From IMG/VR virus record IMGVR_UViG_3300042691_029886, positions 1 to 20,815 of that record: 20,815 bases of DNA; one strand, written 5' to 3'. Under the pieces are notes generated by a model that saw nothing but the letters and a program-made list of their open reading frames with translations, made no database searches and was not told the DNA's origin. The position numbers and the translations under genes were made by a program. The DNA is from a virus. How positions within the stretch are numbered: position 1 is the stretch's first letter; each line of letters opens with the position of its first letter. Shown here piece after piece: positions 13,348 to 20,129 of this stretch.

Positions 13348-14057
13348 TTAGTATTATTACTGGAACTTTAAATAGAGGACCATTACTTCAAAAATTAATA
13401 GAAAATACAGTTGAAACTAATCCAAATTTGGAATTAGTTTTAGTTGATGGTGGAAGTACTGATGGAACAATAGAATATATTAAAGAAGAAAACAATTCCC
13501 AAATTAAATTAATAGAAGTTGGATGTAGAAGTAGTTATCCACACTTTATGAATCTTGCTATTAAAAATGCAAAATATGATATTGTTTGTCAGTGGAATGA
13601 TGATGTTATTTTGGCAAATGATTGGCAAGAAGTTATTGATAGTGTAGAAGAGGAATATGATGTATACTTATTTAATTGGAAGTATGGATCATATGAATCT
13701 ATAGAAGACCCAAATTGGTTAAGTGGACTTACTTTTGATGATAATGGATGGTGTCTTTTAAATAATACTAAAATAGATGAAAAATCTATTGTTATGAATT
13801 ATGGGTTGTATAAAAAAAAAATATTTAAAAGAATTGGAATGTATAATAATGAATACAAATATTATTATGCAGATGCAGATATGGCTTATCGAGCATATAA
13901 ATTTGGATACAAAGTAAAAGATCTTCGCAATATTAAAGTTTGTTCCTTGTTTACAGATAAGGTGGCTATGCATTATAATGATGATGAAGAAGTTTTTAAA
14001 AATAATGCAAGTTTATATGAACAAAATCAATTACCAAGCACTATAGAATTTTTATGA
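13344..14057 (+). CDS. GT2-type glycosyltransferase
   Basis: 237 residues; ATGA overlaps at both ends. The GT-A fold is clear from MISIITGTLNRGPLLQKLIEN at the start, ELVLVDGGSTDGTIEYI (30-46) and WNDDVIL (84-90), the last replacing the usual DxD metal site. A late segment FKRIGMYNNEYKYYYADADMAYRAY corresponds to the acceptor-side F-D-E/D-D region of family 2 enzymes. No transmembrane helices, so it is not a polysaccharide synthase of the integral type. The donor sugar cannot be predicted. It probably adds a residue to the glycan built by the neighbouring enzymes. Confidence 0.83.
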   Translation: MISIITGTLNRGPLLQKLIENTVETNPNLELVLVDGGSTDGTIEYIKEENNSQIKLIEVGCRSSYPHFMNLAIKNAKYDIVCQWNDDVILANDWQEVIDSVEEEYDVYLFNWKYGSYESIEDPNWLSGLTFDDNGWCLLNNTKIDEKSIVMNYGLYKKKIFKRIGMYNNEYKYYYADADMAYRAYKFGYKVKDLRNIKVCSLFTDKVAMHYNDDEEVFKNNASLYEQNQLPSTIEFL

Positions 14058-14857
14058 AAAGTAAATTTAATTTAGTAGATAATTGTTTTACCCATCTTAC
14101 TGGCGGAAATATGGGATACTCAGTTCATGGGAAAGAGTCTAAGCACATAGAATGGGTATCTGATTTTTCTGCAGATGAAACTTTTTATGTAGATCAGACT
14201 ATAGATCAAGCATTTACAGATGGAATAAGTGGAACTAAATATGCATGGATTCTAGAGTCTAAATTTGTTATTCCTGGAATATCTGAAAGGATCAAATCAA
14301 ATTTAGAAGAATACTTTAATGTATTTAAATATATTTTTACACATGATAAAGAACTTTTTTCTTTAGATCCTAGATTTAAGTGGTGTCCTGCTCAAGGATT
14401 TTGGATTAAAGAACCAAAATTATATGAAAAGACTAAGATGATTTCTATGATTTCATCTAATAAATCTTTCACTGAAGGTCAAAAGAATAGGATTAAGTGG
14501 GTAGAAAGAATTGGAGATCAAGTAGATCTTTATGGTAGAGGATTTAATGAAATTGTAAATAAAGAACAAGGTCTTTGTGATTATATGTTCTCAGTAGTAA
14601 TTGAAAATGGAATTTATGAGTCATACTACACAGAGAAGATTCTTGATTGTTTTGCTACTGGTACTATCCCTGTTTATTTGGGATCTCCTGACATTGCAGA
14701 CCATTTTAACAAAGATGGAATCATTCAATTGAGTGAAGAATTTGAAGTGTCAGAGGAGATTTATCAAAGTAAATTAGATGCTATAAAAGACAATCTGGAA
14801 AGAGTAAAAAAAATTGAAGTTCTTGAAGACTTTATTTACATTAATTATCTACAATGA
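14054..14857 (+). CDS. GT10-like (second fucosyltransferase-fold) protein
   Basis: 267 residues; ATGA overlaps at both ends. The C-terminal part has MFSVVIENGIYESYYTEKIL (178-197) followed by DCFATGTIPVYLGSPDI (198-214), the Glu-Asn ... Tyr-Thr-Glu-Lys ... Pro-Val-Tyr-x-Gly arrangement of the GT10 donor site. An MISSNKSFTEGQKNR segment matches the family's SNxxx-GR region. The N-terminal half is not like the other GT10 gene, suggesting a different acceptor. A general exostosin-like or FucT-C-terminal-domain enzyme is the alternative. A GDP-sugar donor made by the upstream genes is the natural inference. Confidence 0.75.
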   Translation: MKSKFNLVDNCFTHLTGGNMGYSVHGKESKHIEWVSDFSADETFYVDQTIDQAFTDGISGTKYAWILESKFVIPGISERIKSNLEEYFNVFKYIFTHDKELFSLDPRFKWCPAQGFWIKEPKLYEKTKMISMISSNKSFTEGQKNRIKWVERIGDQVDLYGRGFNEIVNKEQGLCDYMFSVVIENGIYESYYTEKILDCFATGTIPVYLGSPDIADHFNKDGIIQLSEEFEVSEEIYQSKLDAIKDNLERVKKIEVLEDFIYINYLQ

Positions 14858-15654
14858 TATCATTTAATAGTCTGGGAAATTTAGGAAGACTTGGCAATCA
14901 AATGTTTCAGTATGCTTCCTTAAGGGGCATTGCTGCTAATAGAGGATTTGATTTTTGTATTCCCCCAAAAAATGTATTTGGTGTTAGTGATCTAAATGTA
15001 AAAAATTGTCCAACAAACATTTACACTGCTTTTGACATTAGTAAATATCCTCAAGGTATTCCAGATAATACTATAGTAAAAGAATCTGGGTTTCATTTTG
15101 ATGAGGATCTGTTTAACACTTGTGATGATAACACAGATCTTTATGGATACTTCCAATCGGAAAAGTACTTCAAACATATTGAAGATGAGATTAGGAAAGA
15201 TTTTACTTTTGGGGATAATATTGTAAAATCTTGTGAAGATATTATTACCAATGAAATAGGAACTACTGAATTAATTTCTTTGCATATTAGAAGAAGTGAT
15301 TACTTGCACCTTCAGACATTTCATCCAGTTCCTCCAATTGAGTATTACATTGAATCATTGAAAAAACTTCCTAATGTTCCTGTGTTAATATTCACTGATG
15401 ATATTGATTGGTGTATGAAGCAAAGTGTATTTGATCCTAACAGATTTTTTATATCTCAATCTAATTCAGCTGAGCATGATATGTGCTTTATGACTATGTG
15501 TAAGTATCATATCATTGCAAATAGTTCATTCAGTTGGTGGGGTGCTTGGTTGGCAAAAAGTGAAAAAGTTATTGCTCCTAAAACTTGGTTTGGATCTTCT
15601 TTGATGGATCATGATACTTCAGATCTTTATTGTAATGGGTGGGAAACACTATGA
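14854..15654 (+). CDS. GT11 alpha-1,2-type fucosyltransferase
   Basis: 266 residues; ATGA overlaps at both ends. GT11 landmarks are all visible: the N-terminal GRLGNQMFQYASLRG (11-25), LYGYFQSEKYF (97-106), HIRRSDY (144-150, the GDP-fucose-contacting HxRRxD motif), VLIFTDDIDWC (177-187) and NSSFSWWGAWL (223-233). This family includes WbiQ-, FutC- and Wbs-type enzymes of bacterial surface glycans, which transfer fucose from GDP-L-fucose to galactose O-2. It is the strongest evidence in the operon that L-fucose (or a close GDP-sugar analogue) is being transferred. The acceptor is unknown. Confidence 0.9.
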   Translation: MISFNSLGNLGRLGNQMFQYASLRGIAANRGFDFCIPPKNVFGVSDLNVKNCPTNIYTAFDISKYPQGIPDNTIVKESGFHFDEDLFNTCDDNTDLYGYFQSEKYFKHIEDEIRKDFTFGDNIVKSCEDIITNEIGTTELISLHIRRSDYLHLQTFHPVPPIEYYIESLKKLPNVPVLIFTDDIDWCMKQSVFDPNRFFISQSNSAEHDMCFMTMCKYHIIANSSFSWWGAWLAKSEKVIAPKTWFGSSLMDHDTSDLYCNGWETL

Positions 15655-16298
15655 CTTTAACTGATTATTTTGATAGAACTTTTTGTATTAACTTAGACTC
15701 AAGACCAGATAGATGGGAAGAAGCACAGAAAGAATTTGCAAAGCATTCATTTAATGTAGAAAGAGTTCCTGGAATTGAGGGGTCTAAGTTGAATCTTGAC
15801 TTCCCTCCAGAGATTAAAGAGGGTGCTGTAGGATGTGCTCTTTCTCAGTTTTTCTGTATCAAATACGCCAAACAATTAGGTCTTGATACTTTTCTTTTGT
15901 TAGAAGATGATATTCAATTTGATGAAAATGTTAATGAACTATTTGATCAATATATCAAAGAGGTTCCTTCCGATTGGGATATGTTATATCTTGGGGGGCA
16001 GCATTTCCATGGAATGAATCTTCAGCAGGTTTCTGAACATGTTTATAAGTGTGAGTATACTTTAGCAGCACACTCAGTTGCTTTTAATAATAAGGTATTT
16101 GATAAATTTATTGATAAACTAATTGATATTACAAAACCTTGTGATGTTCATTATGCAGAGTCTCATAAAGAAATTAATGCATATGTAATTATTCCCCACT
16201 TAACATGGCAAAGGAATAGTTATTCTGATATTGAAAAAGTAAACGTAGACTATACTTTTCTGAAGCATCATAGATATCCACAGTGGGGTAAACCATGA
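15651..16298 (+). CDS. GT25-like glycosyltransferase (second of three)
   Basis: ATG 15651 (ATGA overlap with the GT11 stop) is preferred over an in-frame GTG at 15639; 215 residues. GT25 features: FCINLDSRPDRWEEA (11-25), ERVPGIEG, EGAVGCALSQFFCIKYAKQ (57-75), FLLLEDDIQF (81-90) with the EDD metal site, and VPSDWDMLYLGGQHFHG. The N-terminal NLDSRPDRW is the canonical GT25 start. Probably transfers a hexose from a nucleotide sugar in a surface-glycan pathway; the specific sugar is unknown. Its stop overlaps the next gene by four bases. Confidence 0.87.
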   Translation: MTLTDYFDRTFCINLDSRPDRWEEAQKEFAKHSFNVERVPGIEGSKLNLDFPPEIKEGAVGCALSQFFCIKYAKQLGLDTFLLLEDDIQFDENVNELFDQYIKEVPSDWDMLYLGGQHFHGMNLQQVSEHVYKCEYTLAAHSVAFNNKVFDKFIDKLIDITKPCDVHYAESHKEINAYVIIPHLTWQRNSYSDIEKVNVDYTFLKHHRYPQWGKP

Positions 16299-16987
16299 CA
16301 AAAGTTATTTCCTTTTCATTGTATGGAGATTCTCCAAAGTATAATGTTGGAGCTATTAAAAACTCTGAACTTTATGCAAAATTTTTTCCTGATTGGGAAA
16401 TGTGGGTTTATCATAATGATTCTGTTCCTGATCAAACGTTAACTTCTCTTAGTAAAAATAAAGTTAAGTTAATTAATATGGAAGTTGAAGAAGGTCCAAG
16501 AAATTCTCTTTGGAGGTTTCTTCCTGCACAAGATAATTCTATTGAGTATTTTATTTCTAGAGATTGTGACTCTAGACTTTTTGAAAGGGATGTTTGTTCT
16601 GTTAATCAATGGATTGAATCTGGAAGTCCATTCCACATTATTAGAGAACATCCTTGGGGACATACATGGGTAATTAATGCAGGTATGTGGGGATGTGTTG
16701 GAGGATTTGTTGAAAATATACAAGACTCTATGACTGAATATTTTAAAACTAGCAAATGGGCAGATGTTAGAGAAGTAGATCAATGGTTTTTAAAAGAATG
16801 CATTTATCCAGTTGCTAAGGATCATGCATTTATCAATGATCAATTTGTTAATTTTGAAGGTAAATCAATTCCTATTAATAGAAATAGGGAACTTGATGAT
16901 TATGCTTTCATAGGAGAACCATTTGATGAAAACGATAATCAGTTAGATAATTATAGAGATTTAATCATTCAATATAGTAATAGATAA
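16295..16987 (+). CDS. Putative GT-A glycosyltransferase, family unassigned
   Basis: 230 residues, ATGA overlap upstream. It starts with a strand-rich KVISFSLYGDSPKYNVGAIKNS, which resembles a nucleotide-sugar site. FPDWEMWVYHNDSVP follows, then YFISRDCDSRL (85-95) with a likely DxD metal motif (Asp90-Cys-Asp92), and later HPWGHTWVINAGMWG and DQWFLKECIYP. This pattern recurs in uncharacterised proteins of cyanobacteria and phages that lie beside glycosyltransferases. I cannot place it in a numbered family. The stop is one base before the next gene. Confidence 0.65.
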   Translation: MTKVISFSLYGDSPKYNVGAIKNSELYAKFFPDWEMWVYHNDSVPDQTLTSLSKNKVKLINMEVEEGPRNSLWRFLPAQDNSIEYFISRDCDSRLFERDVCSVNQWIESGSPFHIIREHPWGHTWVINAGMWGCVGGFVENIQDSMTEYFKTSKWADVREVDQWFLKECIYPVAKDHAFINDQFVNFEGKSIPINRNRELDDYAFIGEPFDENDNQLDNYRDLIIQYSNR

Positions 16988-16988
16988 A

Positions 16989-17771
16989 ATGACTGACACA
17001 TCTACAATAAAAAAGAAACTTAATGGAATTGGTCCAATTCTCTGGATTAATTTGGATACTGAAGTTGACAGACAACAACATATGAATGATCTGTTTAACT
17101 TTTATGGTATAGAGAACACAAGGATTTCTGCCATTGATGGCAGAGGAAACAATGATGTAAGTGAGTTTTTAGTTGGTAAATGGCCAGAACTTATAACTCC
17201 TGGAGAACTTGCTTGTACAATGTCTCATTTGAAAGCAATTAAATATTTTTATGAAGAGACTAGTTTAGATCATATTATTATATGTGAAGATGATATTGTA
17301 TTTGATACGGTCCCTTACTGGCCATTTACTTGGTCTGGATTTATGGGATCTGTTCCTTTTGATTGGGATGTATTACAGTGTGCAATTACCAGCACAAAAA
17401 ACCTTAGAGCAAACCTGCACCCAAGATTGATTAATGATTTCTGTGCTGCCTTCTATGTTATTACAAGGCATCATGCAGAGAAAATAGTTAAGCATCATAT
17501 CAGAGGAAACAAGTTTAGACTGGATCAAAATTTAAAACCAAGGGCAGCATCTGAGGAAGTAATCTATAATTCAGGTAGAACATATTCAATGCCTTTGTTT
17601 ACTTATAGATATGATTTTAGTTCTGGAATACATCAAGATCATGTAGAAATCTTTCATAAGAATAATGTAGAGGGTGTTTTAAACTTCTGGAAGAACAGAC
17701 CTCCTGAGTTGGATACTAAAAATCTCTTAGATTATGACTTCTATGGGTTCTGGGAACCTTTGGTGGGTTAG
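16989..17771 (+). CDS. GT25-like glycosyltransferase (third of three), end of operon
   Basis: 260 residues; starts one base after the previous stop. GT25 features: PILWINLDTEVDRQQHM (16-32), ISAIDGRGNND, PGELACTMSHLKAIKYFYEE (71-90), IIICEDDIVF (96-105) with the EDD site, and FDWDVLQC. It is longer than the other two, with a C-terminal extension ending YDFYGFWEPLVG. Related proteins are widespread in marine cyanophages, so this may be an ancestral phage gene to which the rest of the glycan operon was joined. Base composition is less extreme than in the 11-14 kb genes. A late box and a hairpin follow. Confidence 0.87.
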   Translation: MTDTSTIKKKLNGIGPILWINLDTEVDRQQHMNDLFNFYGIENTRISAIDGRGNNDVSEFLVGKWPELITPGELACTMSHLKAIKYFYEETSLDHIIICEDDIVFDTVPYWPFTWSGFMGSVPFDWDVLQCAITSTKNLRANLHPRLINDFCAAFYVITRHHAEKIVKHHIRGNKFRLDQNLKPRAASEEVIYNSGRTYSMPLFTYRYDFSSGIHQDHVEIFHKNNVEGVLNFWKNRPPELDTKNLLDYDFYGFWEPLVG

Positions 17772-17791
17772 TAAATCCTGACACAAGTAAG

Positions 17792-17799
17792 TATAAATA
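17792..17799 (+). promoter_or_regulatory. T4-type late promoter box before the hli operon
   Basis: TATAAATA exact match, 20 bases after the last glycan gene. Its expected start near 17805 would place the following inverted repeat at the very 5' end of the late transcript. With the sigma70-type promoter at 17814 it gives the hli operon both an early and a late promoter. Confidence 0.65.
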
Positions 17800-17804
17800 C
17801 TTAC

Positions 17805-17830
17805 AGAGTGCCCTTGACATAGGGCACTCT
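17805..17830 (+). terminator. Inverted repeat, terminator-like, with -35 box in the loop
   Basis: AGAGTGCCC (17805-17813) and GGGCACTCT (17822-17830) form a perfect 9-bp stem. The 8-base loop TTGACATA contains the -35 hexamer of the hli promoter. Only TT follows before GC, so termination would be weak despite the strong stem. Confidence 0.7.
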
Positions 17831-17842
17831 TTGCTATATACT
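17814..17842 (+). promoter_or_regulatory. Sigma70-type promoter of the hli/petF operon
   Basis: TTGACA (17814-17819), 17-base spacer, TATACT (17837-17842, one mismatch from consensus). Predicted start near 17849, 21 bases before the hli ATG. Strong match, consistent with expression early in infection by host polymerase. Confidence 0.85.
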
Positions 17843-17869
17843 GTTGTAACAATTTGATACAAAAGTACA

Positions 17870-18079
17870 ATGACTGTAACCAAAAATGAATTTGGTCAAA
17901 TGAATATGTGGGCAAAAGAGCCTTCAATGTACATGACAAAGGAGGATCTTGATCGTTATGGGATTGAACCTTATGCAGAGAAAGCGGAGAAGATGAATGG
18001 GCGTTGGGCAATGCTCGGTTTTATTGCTGCTATTGTTTCTTATGCTAGCACTGGTAAACTCTTCTTCGGAGTCATCTGA
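17870..18079 (+). CDS. hli: High-light-inducible protein (Hli)
   Basis: 69 residues. The C-terminal half has the single Hli/ELIP helix: AEKAEKMNGRWAMLGFIAAI (about residues 37-56), with the Glu-x2-Asn-Gly-Arg-x-Ala-Met chlorophyll-binding motif, then VSYASTGKLFFGVI. Hli proteins sit in thylakoid membranes, bind chlorophyll and carotenoid and protect photosystem II during high light; cyanophage copies are thought to sustain photosynthesis during infection. The N-terminal extension is soluble and specific to this group. First gene of a tightly coupled operon; its stop overlaps the next start as TGATG. Early and late promoters both lie upstream. Confidence 0.95.
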   Translation: MTVTKNEFGQMNMWAKEPSMYMTKEDLDRYGIEPYAEKAEKMNGRWAMLGFIAAIVSYASTGKLFFGVI

Positions 18080-18165
18080 TGATTGAGGCAGTTTGGACAA
18101 TCACAGCAGTTGCATTTTTTGTGATTCTGGGTTATGCTGTAGAACAACTTTCTGAAACTTACTGA
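18079..18165 (+). CDS. 28-residue single-pass membrane peptide
   Basis: The ATG at 18079 overlaps the hli stop and the TGA at 18163-18165 overlaps the petF start, both as TGATG, so the frame fits exactly between two recognised genes. The product has an acidic start (IEA), one hydrophobic helix (about residues 5-20, [16 protein letters not shown]) and a polar tail EQLSETY. In size and shape it resembles the tiny subunits of photosystems and cytochrome b6f, but I do not recognise it as PetG, PetL, PetN, PsaM or a Psb peptide. The double coupling is strong evidence that it is translated. Confidence 0.65.
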   Translation: MIEAVWTITAVAFFVILGYAVEQLSETY

Positions 18166-18455
18166 TGACATTTAAAGTTACACTTCAATCCCCTGATGGC
18201 ACTGAAACTACAATTGAATGCCAAGATGACCAATACATTCTTGAAGCAGCAGAAGAAGCAGGTGTTGACCTTCCTTCTTCATGTAAAGCAGGTGCTTGTT
18301 CAGCTTGTGCAGGAAAACTCATCTCTGGCACCGTAGATAATGAAGAACAATCTTTCCTTGATGATGATCAACTTGCTGATGGTTGGGTCCTGACTTGTGT
18401 AGCATACCCCACCAGCGATTGTGTGATCCTGACCGAACAGGAAGAGAATCTGTGA
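18165..18455 (+). CDS. petF: Plant-type [2Fe-2S] ferredoxin
   Basis: 96 residues, the usual size. Cluster ligands Cys40, Cys45, Cys48 and Cys78 fit C-x4-C-x2-C-x29-C, within [15 protein letters not shown] and WVLTCVAYP. The acidic surface (many Asp and Glu) fits interaction with photosystem I and ferredoxin-dependent reductases. PetF carries electrons from photosystem I; phage copies may redirect reducing power to nucleotide or pigment synthesis. petF is a known but not universal cyanophage gene. Its stop overlaps the next gene's GTG start (GTGA). Between hli and peroxiredoxin genes it forms part of a light and redox module. Confidence 0.96.
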   Translation: MTFKVTLQSPDGTETTIECQDDQYILEAAEEAGVDLPSSCKAGACSACAGKLISGTVDNEEQSFLDDDQLADGWVLTCVAYPTSDCVILTEQEENL

Positions 18456-18730
18456 GCAGTGCTGGTATGTTGGGGCAATTTGCTATTGCTCTTGAAACAC
18501 TTGGATGGGATAAAGATGATGACATCACAGTTGAGATAGGTGGTGTAGCAGTTACAGGGACTGCTACTCACCCAAATGCAAACCCTAAATGGGCAAAACC
18601 ATTTGGAACAGTGACCTATCAAAATGATGCTTTCATCGTAATTAAAAATAAATCAAGGAACCCTATTGTTCCTTCACAACCAAACCCTGAACTTAAACAA
18701 AAACATTCTTATCAAGGAGAAAAACAATGA
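18452..18730 (+). CDS. Hypothetical protein in the redox operon (92 aa)
   Basis: GTG 18452 overlaps the petF stop by four bases (GTGA) with GGAAGAG a few bases upstream; 92 residues. ATG 18467 is an alternative start. An N-terminal helix [15 protein letters not shown] is followed by a beta-rich stretch ([31 protein letters not shown]) and a Pro/Gln/Lys-rich tail. No cysteines and no membrane segment. I do not recognise the family. Its stop overlaps the mini-hli ATG (ATGA), so it is translated together with petF and hli; a role around photosynthetic electron flow is only a guess from position. Confidence 0.7.
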   Translation: MSSAGMLGQFAIALETLGWDKDDDITVEIGGVAVTGTATHPNANPKWAKPFGTVTYQNDAFIVIKNKSRNPIVPSQPNPELKQKHSYQGEKQ

Positions 18731-18834
18731 ACGAAAGAGCTGAACGTATTAATGGTTGGGCTGCAATGATTGGCATTGTTGCTGCTATTGGATCTTATGC
18801 AGTAACTGGTCAAATTATTCCTGGAATTTGGTGA
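18727..18834 (+). CDS. hli: Minimal high-light-inducible protein (35 aa)
   Basis: Only 35 residues, nearly nothing but the Hli helix: ERAERINGWAAMIGIVAAIG with the Glu-x2-Asn-Gly ... Ala-Met core, then SYAVTGQIIPGIW. The Arg usually found after Asn-Gly is Trp here, which may alter pigment contacts. The C-terminus parallels the longer Hli (SYASTGKLFFGVI), so the two are related. Such short Hli proteins are typical of cyanophages. ATGA overlap with the preceding gene; peroxiredoxin follows after 11 bases. Confidence 0.9.
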   Translation: MNERAERINGWAAMIGIVAAIGSYAVTGQIIPGIW

Positions 18835-18845
18835 TGGAGGTTACT

Positions 18846-19373
18846 ATGCGTAAAGAGCAATATCAAATCCCACAAGTAGAATTTATTTTTCGTGAGAATG
18901 GTGAGTTTATAACTCGTACTTCTTCTGAACTCTTTAATGGAAAACGTGTGGTCATTTTTAGTCTCCCTGGTGCTTTCACTCCTACTTGCAGTGCCTATCA
19001 GTTACCTGGATTCGAAGAGAAATATGAAGACTTTATTGGTAGTGGCATCGACTATATTTACTGCATCTCTGTTAATGATGGGTTTGTGATGAATGCCTGG
19101 GCACAAGATCAGAACATCAAGAATGTAAAACTTATTCCAGATGGCAATGCTTACTTCACTCGTTCTATGGGTCAACTCGTTACCAAGACCAATCTTGGTT
19201 TTGGTGAGCGTTCTTGGAGATATGCTGCTGTGGTAGATAATGGAGTTATTGAAAAACTCTTTGAAGAACCTGGAAAGAGAGACAATGCACCAGAAGATCC
19301 TTATGTTGCAACTACTCCAGAAGCAGTTTTGGATTATGTGAAATCAACTGTCAGGGAAACAGCACAAGTTTGA
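18846..19373 (+). CDS. Peroxiredoxin, Prx5/AhpE-like redoxin
   Basis: ATG 18846 is preferred because GGAGG lies five bases upstream; ATG 18834 in the same frame overlaps the hli stop as TGATG. 175 residues. Peroxidatic site: PGAFTPTCS with Pro41, Thr45 and Cys48, plus the conserved Arg125 in SWRYAAVV, in a thioredoxin fold. A second Cys (73) is at IYCISVND and has no obvious resolving role, so it may be a one-Cys type or use glutaredoxin. The enzyme reduces hydrogen or alkyl peroxides in the cytosol. Following hli and petF it fits protection from photosynthetic oxidative stress during infection. A strong terminator follows. Confidence 0.93.
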   Translation: MRKEQYQIPQVEFIFRENGEFITRTSSELFNGKRVVIFSLPGAFTPTCSAYQLPGFEEKYEDFIGSGIDYIYCISVNDGFVMNAWAQDQNIKNVKLIPDGNAYFTRSMGQLVTKTNLGFGERSWRYAAVVDNGVIEKLFEEPGKRDNAPEDPYVATTPEAVLDYVKSTVRETAQV

Positions 19374-19393
19374 AATAATAAGTAATCATACTT

Positions 19394-19426
19394 AACTCTG
19401 CTCTAAATATTGAGCAGAGTTTTTTT
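19394..19426 (+). terminator. Rho-independent terminator of the hli operon
   Basis: AACTCTGCTC (19394-19403) and GAGCAGAGTT (19412-19421) form a 10-bp perfect stem with loop TAAATATT, followed by TTTTT. The loop, with the last stem base, contains the late box CTAAATA. Confidence 0.92.
19403..19409 (+). promoter_or_regulatory. Possible late promoter box inside the terminator loop
   Basis: CTAAATA begins at the last base of the left stem and fills most of the loop. It lies 22 bases before the next ATG (19432), the spacing seen at other late boxes here. If active, late transcription would begin inside the right arm and so not form the hairpin. Confidence 0.5.
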
Positions 19427-19431
19427 GTATT

Positions 19432-19593
19432 ATGCCAAGAGGGCAACTTACTAAAGATAGTATTAAGTGTGATATTTTAAAAATTAAAAATGAATTATAT
19501 TATGAGAATGTTTCTTGGACATCGGATCCAAAAGGAATTGCTCATAAGTATTTGAATAAAATATTAGACAAGATAGATGAGTATAGAGTCTAA
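19432..19593 (+). CDS. Small conserved-type cyanophage protein (53 aa)
   Basis: ATG 19432, 53 residues, basic N-terminus MPRGQLTKDSIKCDILKIK followed by YYENVSWTSDP and a C-terminal helix AHKYLNKILDKIDEYRV. I recall a family of very small cyanophage proteins with the same RG-x-LTKD start and a final helix with a Leu/Ile-Asp-Glu-Tyr-Arg ending; function is unknown. No Shine-Dalgarno is visible apart from the preceding T-rich terminator tail. It lies between two CTAAATA boxes, the second overlapping its stop codon, so it belongs to the late lysis-side group. Confidence 0.65.
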   Translation: MPRGQLTKDSIKCDILKIKNELYYENVSWTSDPKGIAHKYLNKILDKIDEYRV

Positions 19594-19596
19594 ATA
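19590..19596 (+). promoter_or_regulatory. Late promoter box overlapping a stop codon
   Basis: CTAAATA spans the TAA stop of the 53-residue gene. The predicted start near 19602-19604 argues against ATG 19606 and for ATG 19618 as the transpeptidase start. Confidence 0.55.
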
Positions 19597-19617
19597 ATTT
19601 TTTAAATGGGGAATAAG

Positions 19618-20127
19618 ATGATCGGACCAAAAAAGAAACCACAAGACTTTGGATTTAAACAAGGTGATACTCATATCATTGTGAATGATATTTCAGAAAC
19701 TGCAAAGGCATATGATTTCACTGGAAAACTTCTTTGGGAACTTCCAGCATTAGCAAGAGGTCAGGGTAGTGATTTTGAATTTAAATTCACTAATACTGAT
19801 ACTCCTCCAGGTCTTTATAAGATTGGAACAATCTATAAAGATTATGAACGCAACTCAAATCCCCCATACTCTAGAGATGTAATGGCATTTGGTTGGTATA
19901 GTTTTGACCTTGTTGAACTTGAAGGTCAAGAAGCAAAGTATGGTCGTGCTGGAATTATGATTCATGGTGGTGGTTCTGCTTGTGGTTGGCCTGGTGCTTG
20001 GGCAGCAAAGCAACCTCTATATTCCACTCATGGATGTGTAAGAATGCACAATCAAGATTTGAGAGACAAAGTTCTTCCTCTGACTAAAACTGGTACAGTC
20101 TATGTTTCTGTCTTCCAAGAAGGTTGA
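19618..20127 (+). CDS. YkuD-type L,D-transpeptidase without signal peptide
   Basis: ATG 19618 is chosen over 19606 because GGGGAATA precedes it and the late transcript probably starts near 19603; 169 residues. The YkuD active-site pattern is complete: GIMIHGGGSACGWPG with His116, then YSTHGCVRMHNQDL with His138, catalytic Cys140 and Arg142. Such enzymes make or remodel 3-3 peptidoglycan cross-links, or attach proteins to the wall, by acting on tetrapeptide stems. There is no signal peptide, so export would need a holin or release at lysis, or the enzyme acts from the virion. It is directly followed by a lysozyme, which suggests a wall-targeting pair; whether it cross-links or cuts is unknown. 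Confidence 0.85.
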   Translation: MIGPKKKPQDFGFKQGDTHIIVNDISETAKAYDFTGKLLWELPALARGQGSDFEFKFTNTDTPPGLYKIGTIYKDYERNSNPPYSRDVMAFGWYSFDLVELEGQEAKYGRAGIMIHGGGSACGWPGAWAAKQPLYSTHGCVRMHNQDLRDKVLPLTKTGTVYVSVFQEG

Positions 20128-20129
20128 AT

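Noticed and set aside
16469-16783. Overlapping frames inside glycosyltransferase genes (also near 7237, 1795, 4321, 4769)
   Set aside because: They are alternate-frame readings of well-supported genes, without motifs or start signals.
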